From Pomphorhynchus laevis (lineage: Eukaryota > Acanthocephala > Palaeacanthocephala > Echinorhynchida > Pomphorhynchidae): a stretch of 64,000 nucleotides of DNA. The notes below the pieces were generated by a model. It did no database searches, was not told the origin of the DNA, and worked only from the letters and a program-made list of their open reading frames with translations. Numbering within the stretch: the first letter of the stretch is position 1; every line of letters begins with the position of its first letter. Both the position numbers and the translations under genes were made by a program. Shown here in pieces: positions 54,019 to 64,000 of this stretch. The stretch spans positions 61,921 to 125,920 of the forward strand of contig WNNJ02002961.1 of NCBI GenBank assembly GCA_012934845.2. Reading direction: 5' to 3'.

Positions 54019-54320
54019 TTGGCCTTCGGACTTAAAATATTTGATAATAGTTTGTTATTACAAACTACTATCGACGAGTTTCCCTCGACGACATCGTATT
54101 GGCCTCTGCGGATTGCTTTATCGCATTGTCTAATTACCTCAATCAATTATTTAAAACTGATCACCAACTTTAATAAATCCCAGATCCTATGGTTAATCCC
54201 TCGTTGCAACAAAAAAAGCACTGTCCCAACCTTATTTTTTGATAGCAAGCATTGGTCCATCGTTGACCATTTAATATCTCTTTGTGTTTATTTGACAATA
54301 ACTGTTGACATTGATGTAAT
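54019..54320 (+). mobile_element. CR1-like LINE RT fragment
   Basis: The frame LSHCLITSINYLKLITNFNK then SQILWLIPRCNKKSTVPTLF and IVDHLISLCVYL parallels the CR1-like copy at 47080-47250 (ASDCLVSISNHLSSL..., SKIMWILPQ, IVDNLVFLGFHF). Old and short. Confidence 0.6.
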
Positions 54321-54467
54321 TATAAGAAATCTACATTCAGACAACATTATGAATGTTATTTCATTAATTGTTTTATATAAAAGTTATCGTTAATTGTTTT
54401 ATAAATTAATAGTTTTATAAATCAGTATTTTATAATATTATTTAATATTTCATAAAATTTTAAATAG

Positions 54468-54670
54468 TTGATACTGATCCATTATTGATAAATAATTATT
54501 AGAGGTGGATTAAAGAAAGAAGGACAATTTTATTTGATATTTCGCTAACCTTTGTTAGCATCTTACGAAAATTACGCTTTAGATTATTTTCTGAAGATGA
54601 TAACAGAGGTCAGCGAAATATCAAATAAAATTTTCCTTTTTCTTTGATCCAGCTTCAATTATGATTTCGT
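54468..54670. repeat. foldback element, about 200 bp with 70-bp inverted arms
   Basis: Left arm from GTGGATTAAAGAAAGAAGG through ATTTGATATTTCGCTAAC and GTTAGCATCTTACG (54515-54576). The right arm is its complement (CTGAAGATGATAACAGAGG, AGCGAAATATCAAAT, TTTCTTTGATCCAGC; 54588-54655). Partial single-orientation copies are at 33080, 48365, 56235 and 56825. No coding capacity; either a MITE-like foldback or inverted PLE ends. Confidence 0.65.
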
Positions 54671-55139
54671 TAAAACTTTAAAGATAGCTCTCACATTTTC
54701 TTGTTTAATTTATTAAATAATAATGGACAAGCATTAGTTTTACCAACAAGCAGAAATAAAAAATCAAGTCGAAATGAAATATCCCGTAAACTCTTAAAAT
54801 TCCATGTGTAAACTGGGAAATTCCATGTTCCCAGGTAATGCATATAATTGCATGTAATAAATAGATGAAAATTAAATGAAAATTTAAATGAAAATTATAT
54901 TTTTTGATATTCCTTGAAGGTAATCATATTGAGTACTGCAAATAGAATTGGCCCGATAAAGTGTGATCTGGCAGTTACATTTTACCATCGAGGAGAAATT
55001 TTGTAATTCGATTATGCTGCTCAGTTAAAACAGGAAAATAAAAAAACGTTCGTTGCACAGCATAATTGCTTCCGATAAAGATGAAACAATAATTTATCGC
55101 AATATAAGCGTACTAAAGTAATATATCTCTATCCTCCAT
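54671..55139. other. AT-rich spacer, no gene
   Basis: Nothing recognised. Confidence 0.3.
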
Positions 55140-55640
55140 TTTGCAGTATCAACCAATCAACACCTTCACTAGTCGAGTATCATATCTGGGGTTCACCATT
55201 ACGGTGAACTGGTCTGCGGAAACTGACCTAGATAGACTTAATTAATTACTTAAATACTTAATAAATTACTTACTTAATTTTGCACACTTATTCTGATCCA
55301 ATGGACATATTTTATCTGATTTAAATTAAGCCGAATTTTAAGAGTGTTCTGAAGAGAGCTACGTGGGCTCTGAAACGGGTCCAGTATCTGTCATTAAATG
55401 GGAAGAACCCAAGTATGCCTTTGGGGTACTTGGGTTATGTCGTAATTAGTCTTATTTTCTAGAGGACGTTTCGCAGAGCAAGGACTAAGGTTTCTCAAGC
55501 TCTTTATCTTGAAATTACCTACCATAGTCCACCTCGACTGGACTCATACGGGTGTGAAAGACCCTGAATGTTTCAGTCGGAGGGCGGCGTGCTGGTGCGG
55601 CCGGGGGCTCAGATTCCTCTAGACCTGATGCCGTAATTAT
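55140..55640 (+). mobile_element. 3' fragment of the LINE A-D family with a 75-bp internal insert
   Basis: Matches copy B from about 21940 to 22320 (TCGAGTATCATATCTGGGGT, GTGAACTGGTCTGCGGAAAC ... GCTCTGAAACGGGTCCAG, GGACGTTTCGCAGAGCAAGG). At 55242-55330 it is interrupted by an AT-rich insert containing CACACTTATTCTGATCCAAT and ATCTGATTTAAATTAAGCCG. The 60 kb fragment carries the same insert at the same place. Confidence 0.75.
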
Positions 55641-56234
55641 TACAGAGAAAACTCAACAATATATGGTAAAGAAAAGTTTGCGAAGACAGTGTTTTGAAAT
55701 TAAAAAAGTCTTCATTATATGAATATCAAGTTGAAGCAAAGGTAGATAGAAACACTTTCTAATAACAGAAATGATAATTCGAATTATTGTTATAAAAATA
55801 CCACGAACGTCAACTGCTACAGAATATATTACTACTTTCAGGCTAATGCATACCCACTATTTTTGAGCAACACTTTGAAACCTTAATTATTAGACAATTG
55901 CAGATTCTACCATGACGCCTACTGACGTTTGAGTTGATATTTTTTTGTAAATTCAGTATATATAGTTTAAAATCACCACTGAGCAAGAATAAAAATTAGC
56001 TGACTTTTCGCCCTTTACTGGCTCGTATATACAATAACTTAATCGAAAATAGTTATAAACATTTTGCTTTAAGCGGAATCAAAATATATACCCTTTCATT
56101 CCAACTCTAACAGAAGAGGTTTCGCCATAATCTTGCATGTATTTTAAATGCAATTGATAATATAACTAATTTGATTAAAAACCCGACATTTCATACAACG
56201 TAAATTTCAACAACGTGCATTTTTGAAAGACATT
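55641..56234. other. AT-rich spacer, no gene
   Basis: No ORF above background and no assigned repeat. Confidence 0.3.
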
Positions 56235-56290
56235 GTAATTTTCTGAAGATGCAAACAGTAGTTAGCGAAATATTAAATTGCCCCCTTTCA
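56235..56290 (+). repeat. foldback-family core (copy 4)
   Basis: TTTTCTGAAGATGCAAACAG followed by TAGTTAGCGAAATATTAAAT. Confidence 0.55.
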
Positions 56291-56629
56291 AGTATATCAT
56301 TTTGTACCGTTCTTGATAAATGAACACTTTTAGTGGTTCAATTTAACGATTTCATCGTGCATACATAAATCAATAAGCCAACTTTGTTTCATTCATCAAA
56401 CGCTATTTTATCTGGGAGTAACTATACTTGCTCAATTTGAAGAAATTATAACGAGCGCAGTCAAACCTTGTTACTACAATATGTCACGTCTAATCGAATC
56501 AACTCAACCCCTCAAATGAATAACGATTGACTTTAAAAATGATATATCATTTGTAGCGAGGATCCTATCTATTTTTCGTTATTAACGAGTTTCTAGGTTC
56601 CCTTTTGATTTTCTATGCTCCGACATATC

Positions 56630-56825
56630 AGCTCGAACATTAATTTGCTATCTTGATCAACTTTTTACCCGATTCGGTACTTCATCTTTGCATTTGAACC
56701 GAAACAAATTTTGGACCGAGACAAATCCAGCTCAAAGGTTTGATTTTTCTATGCTCCGACATATCAAAGGTTTGATCCAGGTCCAATAACAAATCCAGCA
56801 CAAAGGTTTGATTCAGGTCCAATAA
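56630..56825. repeat. local triplication of AAATCCAGC-CAAAGGTTTGAT
   Basis: The phrase CAAAGGTTTGAT recurs at 56734, 56766 and 56801, with CTATGCTCCGACATATCA at 56612 and 56750 and GGTCCAATAA at 56781 and 56816. Short slippage or gene-conversion repeats. Confidence 0.6.
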
Positions 56826-57010
56826 TTATTTATCAATAATGGATCAGTATCAACTATTAAAAATATTAATTATTAATTTAATTAATTATTTGAACTTCTT
56901 TATATAAGCATGTACATTTTAAAAAACATTTTGATTTTCTGAAGATGCTAACAGAGGTTAGCGAAATATTAAATAAAATCTTACTTCTTTATTGATATAG
57001 CTCCAGTAAT
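56825..57010. repeat. foldback element (copy 5)
   Basis: Left end is the complement of TTGATACTGATCCATTATTG (56833-56855). The right end carries TTTTCTGAAGATGCTAACAG and AGGTTAGCGAAATATTAAAT (56935-56975). The same two ends as at 54468-54670 with a different AT-rich middle. Confidence 0.6.
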
Positions 57011-58194
57011 TATTTAATATAGATTTAGTATTACATCCATTAATTAACATCTATTAAAACAACATCTTGCGGATAGCGATTGTATATAAAGCGATCTGGA
57101 ATAAAACGTAAATTTATATTTCCATTAAAATCAATGCAATTGTAGATTATTTTGTTTGTGAAGTTAACAACTGTGAAGGTTATTCATTTTAATAAAATAT
57201 TAGTTTTTATATGTTAAGTAGGATTTGTTTTAGAAGATTTTACTACCAGATTTCGAAAGTTTTTTTATTAGTAGCGAAAACTTTTTATTACTAAGTGATG
57301 ACGCGCTTTTAAAAATATGTCGACATTACCTACTGTGAAACACATTCTAGAAGAGTGAATAATCTTAATGTAGAATTTTAAGCTCGTAAACATTTACTTG
57401 CACTTAGCCTTAATTTTCCTGCAGCATTCGGTAAGTATCAAATATGTTAATGCGATCTTAAACAAATTACTATAGCGAAAAACATCAAATTGCATCGATA
57501 AAGCCACAGTATCGAATTATTTTGATAGTTCAAATTAGGACGATAAACATTTCAGTTACAAAGAAGTTTTTGCGTTTCCTAACTTATCTATTATTGGTTT
57601 GTTACAATCGTTTTGATGTATAAGATCTTTATAAGTTTGTAAAATTTCCATAATATTAATAATTACAGATCTACAAGTAAAAACTTAAAAATTGACTAAT
57701 TTTTATTTAGATAATTTCTTTTATTAATTTATTATTCGAAATAAATTTTATTTCAAATAATTTGGAAAGTTTCAAATATACTTTAAATGTACACTTATTA
57801 TTTTTCAAAATAATTATTAATTATATACATTTCAGCTTATTTTTCAAATGGTGAAAATTTCCAATTCTTCCGGCTTTGCTGTGCTTGAAACACATAAATT
57901 GATATTTGCTTCAATCACAAAAAATTCTAATAATTCTTATTAAAATATGTAAAATTACTAGTCGACAATAATTTATTTTATTAATTTCTTATTCAAAAAA
58001 TATTATTTTGAATAATTTAGAAATTTTCAAAATTTTTATTTTTAAGTTTCTTATAATCAATGATTTATCATTGATTAATCCGCAAGTTAAAACTTGGCAG
58101 AGTATGAGCTTTTTACGTTTGTACGCTTAAATACATCACAGGGTAACAATCTTAAATATCAAGTAAGATTTATTAAGACTTAATAAATTCTTTC
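57011..58194. other. AT-rich, no gene seen
   Basis: Long A/T tracts. Some repeated phrases (AATAATTTATTTTATTAATT). No frame of interest. Confidence 0.3.
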
Positions 58195-58735
58195 ATTGGT
58201 TATCTTCACTAAAATCGATTACTGCCTTAGCATTTTCGCCAATTCTCCAAAATCCATCATCCTACCCCTACAACGCATCATCAACTCCCCCGTTCGAGTA
58301 CTCCTACGTCTCCATCGCTTCGACCACAAATCCACATATCTTGCAAAACTCACCTGGCCTATCATTCACATAGGCATCCAACTCCCCATTTTCATCACAT
58401 TTTGCCTCATCGTTGTCGGGTCCACATCGTTTATCAACTTCCATTTCTTAGACGACACTCGTCCCACTCTCTATCGCTGTGTTCTCGTCATTCCCTCTTA
58501 CTTCACGTTCCCAATAAATTCAACAGCTACGATCTCCGATCCTTCCTTGTCGCCGTCTCACTTGCCTGGAATTAACTCCCTCTCGACGTCCGCCGCACTC
58601 CCTCCTTTATCGCATTCAAATATCTCCTCCGTTTCCACCTTCTCGACACATGATTTAGACTTTTGTTTTCTTCGTGGTCATGTAAGGGTGCGCCAGCACG
58701 CATTTGCACCGTAAAAATAAATCTATTCTTTTTCA
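58195..58735 (+). mobile_element. CR1-like LINE 3' fragment
   Basis: Frame 58196-58714 starts FTKIDYCLSIFANSPKSIIL, matching the thumb of the copies at 40210 and 47385, then LQRIINSPVRVLLRLHRFDH. It ends with the family tail TCATGTAAGGGTGCGCCAGC, ACGCATTTGCACCGTAAAAA. 5'-truncated, C-terminus frame-shifted. Confidence 0.75.
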
Positions 58736-59587
58736 AAGATTTTTTATTTTTAAACAAGATTAAATTGATTTTTAATTATACATAAATTATATAAATTGAA
58801 ATTACAAATTAATCATTAATTAGGACAATTACTCAATGGGAAAATGTCAATGTCTGATATATTCAGTATAACGATTTATAGATGTGCTATATAAATGTAA
58901 TAATAGTATTATTAAATAATAATCGTATTATTTCAATAAATTGAAATAATACAATTTTCTGAAGGCATATTTGGTAAAATTAACTTACGTTCTTTACAAA
59001 TATACCGTAAAGTATGCTACAATACAGATATTTATGTTTAAAGACAAATATTTAAGTTAGAATACTTGTACGTGAAATCTCGAGAAAATGACGGGTGAAA
59101 ATGATATGTGAAAAGAAATTTTGAAGAAAAAACAATGTAACTACCACATTGGATGTTATCTTCAAGTGCTTTTAGTGTTTTTCTAATTTATTGTAATTTT
59201 ATATTTTAAAATTACATTAAATTTATGTAATGATTTAGAAAAAATTTGATAAAATAGTGATAAAGTTACAAAGTCGACTCAAACATTGTAACATGTGAAT
59301 AAAAGGTATTTAGGGAAGATATAGATGGTTTTAGTAGGGATAGAATAATAATGTAAGAAATCCACGGTGAATCTCTGTAATGTCAACTTGTCTAAGTTAA
59401 TTGCATTTATTAAGGTTCATCTTTTAACTACTGGGAAATGAGCAATTGCGCAATTTACAATTCCCAAATTTTCGACAACAAATTAGTTCAATTCACTAAT
59501 TGTTATCTCATTGACAACGGCCAAGAAATAAAGGATAATCTAATGGTAATATGCTTTCAGTAGTAATAACTTAATAATTGTTTATGT
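58736..59587. other. AT-rich, no gene seen
   Basis: Nothing recognised. Confidence 0.3.
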
Positions 59588-60060
59588 ATTCGGCTTAATT
59601 TAAATCAGATTGACAAAAAGATTTTCTTAATAACTAATAAACATGCATCTAATAAAATAAAACAGTTCTTATAAGTGAAATCAATAAACAGAAACAGCCT
59701 TTGCTAGTCTTCGACTATATTCTTCTATATCGCAGAAGGATCTAGTCCTACCAGCAAACACCATCGCGACTCTTCCCGATTGAACCAATCAGGACCTGCC
59801 ACATACATGCGAGCCAAATCACAGCGCATGATGGTCGGCAGTCTCGACGTGATGAGCTGCAGAAATCTTAGTATTTGCTCTGGGGGGACGTCCTCATGAG
59901 ACGAAGACTAATCCCGAGATTGTCCAGATGCATATTAGGCGTACCTGAACACTCTCACTTATTGAAAGATGTTAGGCCCGTTTCAGGGCCCACCTCGCTC
60001 TCTTCAGGGCACTCTTAAAATTCGGCATTATTTAACTAAGATTAAATATGCCCATTGGAT
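59588..60060 (-). mobile_element. 3' fragment of the LINE A-D family with the same insert
   Basis: On - from 60110 down: the insert (TGTACACTTATTCTTATCCA, ATGGGCATATTTAATC), then TTTTAAGAGTGCCCTGAAGA, GCGAGGTGGGCCCTGAAACG and the GGACGTCCCCCCAGAGCAAA block, to about 59745. At 59612-59588 a separate piece ATCTGATTTAAATTAAGCCG repeats part of the insert. Confidence 0.7.
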
Positions 60061-60109
60061 AAGAATAAGTGTACAAAATTATGGTAATTTTGAAATTTTA
60101 GCCTAAAAC

Positions 60110-60374
60110 AAAATATCGGTGCGCTTATAACATGACAAATAAGAAAGCATATAATCATTAATAATTAATATTAATAATCAATTAATTAATCAATTAATTA
60201 ATCAATCTCGAATGATATAAAACATTGTCAAGCGTAAAAGTATAAAACATTTAAAAGAGAAAATCAAAATTATGGCTCACTTACACCCAAATTTAATAAT
60301 TAGATTTGGTTGTTTTTGTATATGTTTAGTGATTACAAGATCAACTGGTAAATAAATCAACATAAATTAACAAA
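60110..60374. other. AT-rich spacer; possible signal-peptide exon at 60271
   Basis: At 60271-60346 the string MAHLHPNLIIRFGCFCICLV, ITRSTG followed by GTAAAT could be a secretory first exon on +, but no phase-1 partner exon is seen. TTAATTAATCAAT tracts at 60160-60205. Confidence 0.2.
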
Positions 60375-61036
60375 ATATTATAAAAAATAAATTTAAACTA
60401 TCAAGTGAGACATTTATTATGGAAGGTTAATAAACAATATACTTTGCATTATAATAAGGTACACTAGATAATAAAATTTTCATCACAAAAAATACGTCAT
60501 TGGCATGTATTTGAACCCACTGCTATGTTGGGTCGAAGAATAGGGGTCGAAACCTGATAGCTTAGCAGTTCCTCCTGATGACCTCTAATTCATATTCTTA
60601 TACATCGTCTGTTATTTATTAGTCAATTCACAAACATTGACTTTTATCTTAAATTTCAATTTTAAATTTAATCTCGAGATAGATATAGATGGTATAAAAT
60701 ATTATATAATAATTTATCTTTATTTTTGATTTATAAAGAAGCTATATATCTAGATATGAACATCAATTAAAACTACTTTTAATTTATATCGTAAAGATGA
60801 CATATTTAAATTTACAAGAAACATATTTTTGCATGAGCATTCATGCATACCATATAATATTAAATATAATGCATTAAGTAATGAAATTTTAAGAATTGCA
60901 ACAATATGTAATGATATTAGCTTTATTCAAAATCATTTAAATAATTTAATAGATACATATTTTAAACTAGGTTACTATAAAAATAACATCAAGCAGAAAA
61001 TAGTAAAATATATGAATCAACACCAAGTTGATTCAT
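60375..61036 (+). mobile_element. Naiad-type PLE 3' region plus a second C-terminal copy in tandem
   Basis: Order: tail of one copy (60375-60485), core (60488-60590), TTAGTCAATTC hairpin (60620), AT-rich leader, then the C-terminal frame again (FNLYRKD, HEHSCIPYNIKYN, NEILRIATICNDIS; 60770-61017). That head-to-tail order suggests PLE tandem insertion with pseudo-LTR-like repeats. In the core the first helix reads GAACCC/GGGGTC. The copy ends at a local palindrome ATGAATCAAC-ACCAA-GTTGATTCAT (61012-61036). Confidence 0.68.
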
Positions 61037-61578
61037 ATTTATCTTACACATTTATAATGTGTAAGTAAAGCAACGGCGTTTTACCATTTGACAGTAAACC
61101 CCTGCCCTTTGGATATGCATGTAATAGAATAATGCATATGGAACTGAGCTGAAACGAATTAAAATTGTTTAAGAATAACTGGTTTATGCATTTAAAATTT
61201 GCAAAATTAGTAACGTGTTATTGAGATGTCATTTTATATAGGTTGAAACTAGCAGTTACCTTGTTGAGATAGTATCAGGAGAAAATAAATAATACCGTGC
61301 TTTTAACAGCATAATTTAGATATCGTGGAAACTTTAAAGATTTCTAGATTATATTTGATTTATAATAATTGATTTATCAATAATTTAAAAGTTCTATCTT
61401 ATAAATATAAATGAATAATATTTAGTATCGAACTTATTGTATTTATCAAATTTCTTTGTTAATTAATAAATCAAATGTATAATTGTGTATTTGTGCCTCG
61501 AAATTTTAGTTTAAATTGATTAAGAATAATGTTGATACAACTATGTTTTTCATAGTTTTAATTATCGTTCTTGCTTAG

Positions 61579-62444
61579 GTATTAAATCAACGCGTTGTAG
61601 ATGGCCAGAATATATTTTACAAAGAAAAGCGTACTGCAGATATTACAATCGATTGTAAAGGATGTATGTTGTGCCCTGGATTTATTGACCTGCAAATTAA
61701 CGGTAAAATGGACAAAAAATACAATCAGTTTACTTCTGATTATTTTTATATATTAAGAGTATTTTAGCTGCTTTATACACTTTAATATATTTGGAATAAT
61801 TAATAAAAAAATATGTTAGTAGTAACTTCTATATATATGATTATTTGGTAATGAACAGGCATAGTAGCAAAAGTATAGACGAATACGATTTAATTTATAA
61901 ATTTAACTTGATTGCATCTGTGAGCTGAAATTTTACAGGTTGTGGCACGATATTATTGTTTCTATTCTTGAAACAGCAGGAAGCTACTAATCAGTCTGGG
62001 TGGGTTTCATCAGCTGCTGACTCAGACCTACATTTCACGTTTCGATCCTTATTATCTACTTACTCTGTACACTGGTGCTGATTAGACTCGAACTTAGGAC
62101 ATATATATCGCGATTTAACGTTAAATCCACCTACCTTAGATGTTTAAACAGACAATATGTTAGTTAATTTTAAGGTAAACGTTTACCTATCGCAAAAGTA
62201 AAATTTGAAACTACTCGAAATTAGCAAAATCGCAATAAGAATTGACATGGCTATTTAACTCATATATCTAGCTAACTTGTTTATCCGTTTTTATTTGTGT
62301 ATAGGTGGTTATGGTGTCGACTTTTCCGACGTCTCCGTGGATATTACTGCAGCCGTTCAATTGGTAGCTAAAAATTTAGTTAAAACAGGAGTAACAGCAT
62401 TTTGTCCTACAATAATATCGTCTTCACGCGATACTTACAGAAAG
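61579..62444 (+). CDS. AMDHD2: N-acetylglucosamine-6-phosphate deacetylase, two internal exons (partial)
   Basis: A cytosolic amidohydrolase that removes the acetyl group from N-acetylglucosamine-6-phosphate in amino-sugar catabolism. Exon 61579-61702 (after CTTAG, before GTAAAA) encodes VLNQRVVDGQNIFYKEKRTA then GCMLCPGFIDLQING and ends in phase 1. Exon 62305-62444 (after TATAG, before GTATTC) completes the Gly codon and continues GYGVDFSDVSVDITAAVQLV, KTGVTAFCPTIISSSRDTYR. The joined PGFIDLQINGGYGVDF is the hallmark near the N-terminus of the TIM-barrel, and TAFCPT matches the family TxxPT strand. These cover about 88 of roughly 400 residues. The upstream exon with the start and the downstream catalytic His/Asp exons are not in view; the following intron runs past the window end and carries a PLE fragment. 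Confidence 0.88.
61703..62304 (+). other. AMDHD2 intron with a PLE-like CATCAG/GTTTCG block
   Basis: About 0.6 kb. At 61975-62110 it carries TTTCATCAGCTGCTGACTC ... CACGTTTCGATCC, the GTTTCG/CATCAG wording often seen next to PLE ribozymes; no complete hammerhead folds here. Confidence 0.4.
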
Positions 62445-62599
62445 GTATTCTGTTTTAAATGTGCTAATTTCTTATAGAAAATGTGATATTTTTTGTGAGC
62501 TAATTTCATATACATTATTCTATTACATGCATATCCAAAGGGCAGGGGATTACTGTCAAATGGTAAAACGCCGTTGCTTTACTTACACATTATAAAACG

Positions 62600-63148
62600 C
62601 CTGTGGTATTTTCAGCTCACAATTAGTTCACTTTTTTTAAATTAACACACTTTTTGTTAGATAATTTCTTATACAAAATTTTGTAAAATTTGTGAATTAT
62701 GTAAAAGTAACTTTGTAAATTAAGATTTAATTAATATTTTAGTAAAAAGTGTCTTTAGTTTTTATTTTTACGATAGTGCAATACATAAATAAATGAATTT
62801 AAATGTAATAAATCAATGAATTGTTAAGCTAAGTAGAACGGTATATAATTTTGCATTTATGCCTCAAAATTAAAGTTTAAATTTATAAAGATAACATATA
62901 TTTTATTTCTTTTGAATAAAGATTTAAAATAATCTATAGAAAAAAAAGAAACTTATGAGATAGGAAATAAGAATTCTTTCTTATTAAAAGAAACTTATGA
63001 TATGTTCCTCCATCGCTCTAAAACAGACATAAGATAAATTGATTGTGAATTTGTTAAATCACTGATTTCCCTGATTCAATTATTCGCAAGTCTTACTTTG
63101 CCAGCAACAATATAGTTAAGCGAAATGTTTCTAATTTAACCTACAACG
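62600..63148. other. AMDHD2 intron, AT-rich
   Basis: 62850-62885 resembles 61490-61525 (TGCCTC-AAATT--AGTTTAAATT). No exon recognised. Confidence 0.3.
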
Positions 63149-63615
63149 GTGTTTCATTCATTAACGTTTTATTCATTAACTAATAAAAAATCAAGATTGT
63201 TTGCAAAAATTAGTTCCCTTGATAACAGAATCGTACTGTTCAACAGAAGAATGCCGCGTTTTGTACACTACTTTAAAATTAAACCCACTTATGAAAGTGC
63301 AAAGGTTTATGAAATCCCATGTGGCTCGTGCAACCAGGTTTATATAGGCCAGACTGGAAAGCCCCTTTAAACAAGAATTGACCAACATCGGAAATATCTC
63401 TCAGGTTCACTGAGTGTGAGCGCACTTGTTGAACACAGCATCTCTAAAAATCACGTGATCAACTTTGGTAATACCCGTGCTTTACGTATTTAGAACAACT
63501 AGCATAAACGATTAATCTATGAAGCATATTTCCTAAAAACGAAAAACGTTTTTACGAATAATAAAGCAGATACCAATTTATTATTACCGATAAACGAATT
63601 TAAAGGAGGGTAAAC
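63149..63615 (+). mobile_element. Penelope-like GIY-YIG endonuclease fragment
   Basis: Reads FAKISSLDNRIVLFNRRMPR, then VYEIPCGSCNQVYIGQTGKP, RIDQHRKYLSG, SALVEHSISKNHVINF and RLIYEAYFLKTKNVFTN. This is nearly the whole GIY-YIG domain of a conventional PLE: YEIPC, CNQVYIGQTG, R..QH, the ALVEH...H.I.F block and the E-x-x-x-I/F-L helix. Broken by two or so breaks; the RT part is absent. Sense orientation within the AMDHD2 intron. Confidence 0.8.
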
Positions 63616-64000
63616 GATGCTGCAACTTACACGCCTTTCGCAACGCATATTAATACTTTATTTTATTTGTAAATTTAATTTTCCTTTATTGACTTCGTGT
63701 AAATTGTGATTTGCTATCTTGTAGATCTGATGATAAATGTAGTTGCATTCGAAAATTCATTAAATAAATTGTTTCCTCGCTCGTCAACTTCTAAAACAAT
63801 TGTTTATAAGCGAGAGTTATATCTTCAAGAAATTATTTTCCTGCTAATTTTCTAGCACGTTTAATGATTTTTTCTTTTTCGTAATAAAAAAAACAGATTC
63901 TTATACTTTTATATTTTTATTTCCAAAGTTAATCACATGAAACTGAATTATTAGAATATAATAATTCTAAATTATTAGAATATAATCAAGAATATTTTAT

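Larger units (their letters stand above)
61051..62596. repeat. inverted repeat pair, about 90 bp, flanking the AMDHD2 exons
   Basis: 61051-61140 and 62507-62596 are complementary with only a few mismatches (shared core GTAAGTAAAGCAACGGCGTT, TTACCATTTGACAGTAA). The enclosed 1.36 kb holds both recognised AMDHD2 exons. Confidence 0.85.

Noticed and set aside
60271-60346. Putative first exon MAHLHPNLIIRF... for AMDHD2
   Set aside because: It ends in phase 1 while the AMDHD2 exon at 61579 starts in phase 0, and a signal peptide does not fit a cytosolic enzyme.
61975-62070. CATCAG and GTTTCG motifs in the AMDHD2 intron
   Set aside because: On the minus strand GAAAC precedes CTGATGA as in a type II permutation, but stem II arms do not match and stem III is poor.

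Overview
The window is eukaryotic and very AT-rich. It looks like an invertebrate animal genome: the host genes carry both tiny introns (about 43-55 bp) and multi-kilobase introns filled with retroelement debris. The phylum cannot be fixed from the sequence. Clear host genes are few. (1) A complete 8-exon lipid phosphate phosphatase (PAP2 family) lies on + at 3870-11120. (2) The last two exons of a ZCCHC10-like zinc-knuckle protein lie on - at 34233-29503, with a 4.2 kb intron that splices in phase. (3) Two in-phase exons of N-acetylglucosamine-6-phosphate deacetylase (AMDHD2) lie on + at 61579-62444. (4) A small cysteine-rich, probably secreted protein lies on - at 50789-50301.

Most of the rest is retroelement graveyard. 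Five LINE groups can be told apart: an I/R1/Jockey-like family with a triple zinc-knuckle ORF1 (four large copies clustered at 14.3-28.6 kb and 3' scraps at 55 and 60 kb); CR1-like copies sharing a conserved 3' tail (36.9, 38.7-40.6, 40.9, 46.3-47.9, 54.0 and 58.2-58.7 kb); Jockey/CR1-like copies at 41-43 and 49-49.9 kb plus a 5'-truncated but fully open 917-codon ORF2 at 51.0-53.9 kb; an RTE-like fragment at 11.2-13.2 kb; and two fragments of an element with a C-terminal CCHC plus restriction-like endonuclease (0.5-1.25 and 43.7-45.3 kb). Penelope-like elements (PLEs) are present in two forms: ordinary RT then GIY-YIG pieces (35.6, 37.4, 48.7 and 63.2 kb), and a Naiad-type form in which the endonuclease remnant lies upstream of the RT (5.95-8.1 kb, -), with many 5'-truncated C-terminal/3'-UTR copies at 30-33, 45.5 and 60.4-61 kb.

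The most exciting object is at 2583-3269: a tandem array of a roughly 349-bp monomer whose minus strand encodes a complete type I hammerhead ribozyme (2645-2695) with every conserved core base and all three stems. A second, decayed ribozyme lies at 3172-3220 and the middle monomer has lost its ribozyme. This is the architecture of an animal retrozyme, a small non-autonomous element thought to make self-cleaved circular RNA and to be copied by PLE machinery; PLEs of two kinds are present nearby. A second possible RNA signal is a recurring, mutually complementary core in the Naiad-type 3' region, where three crossing helices show compensatory changes between copies. Other oddities are a perfect 55-bp GC-rich palindrome inside the phosphatase gene and near-identical 90-bp inverted repeats bracketing the AMDHD2 exons.
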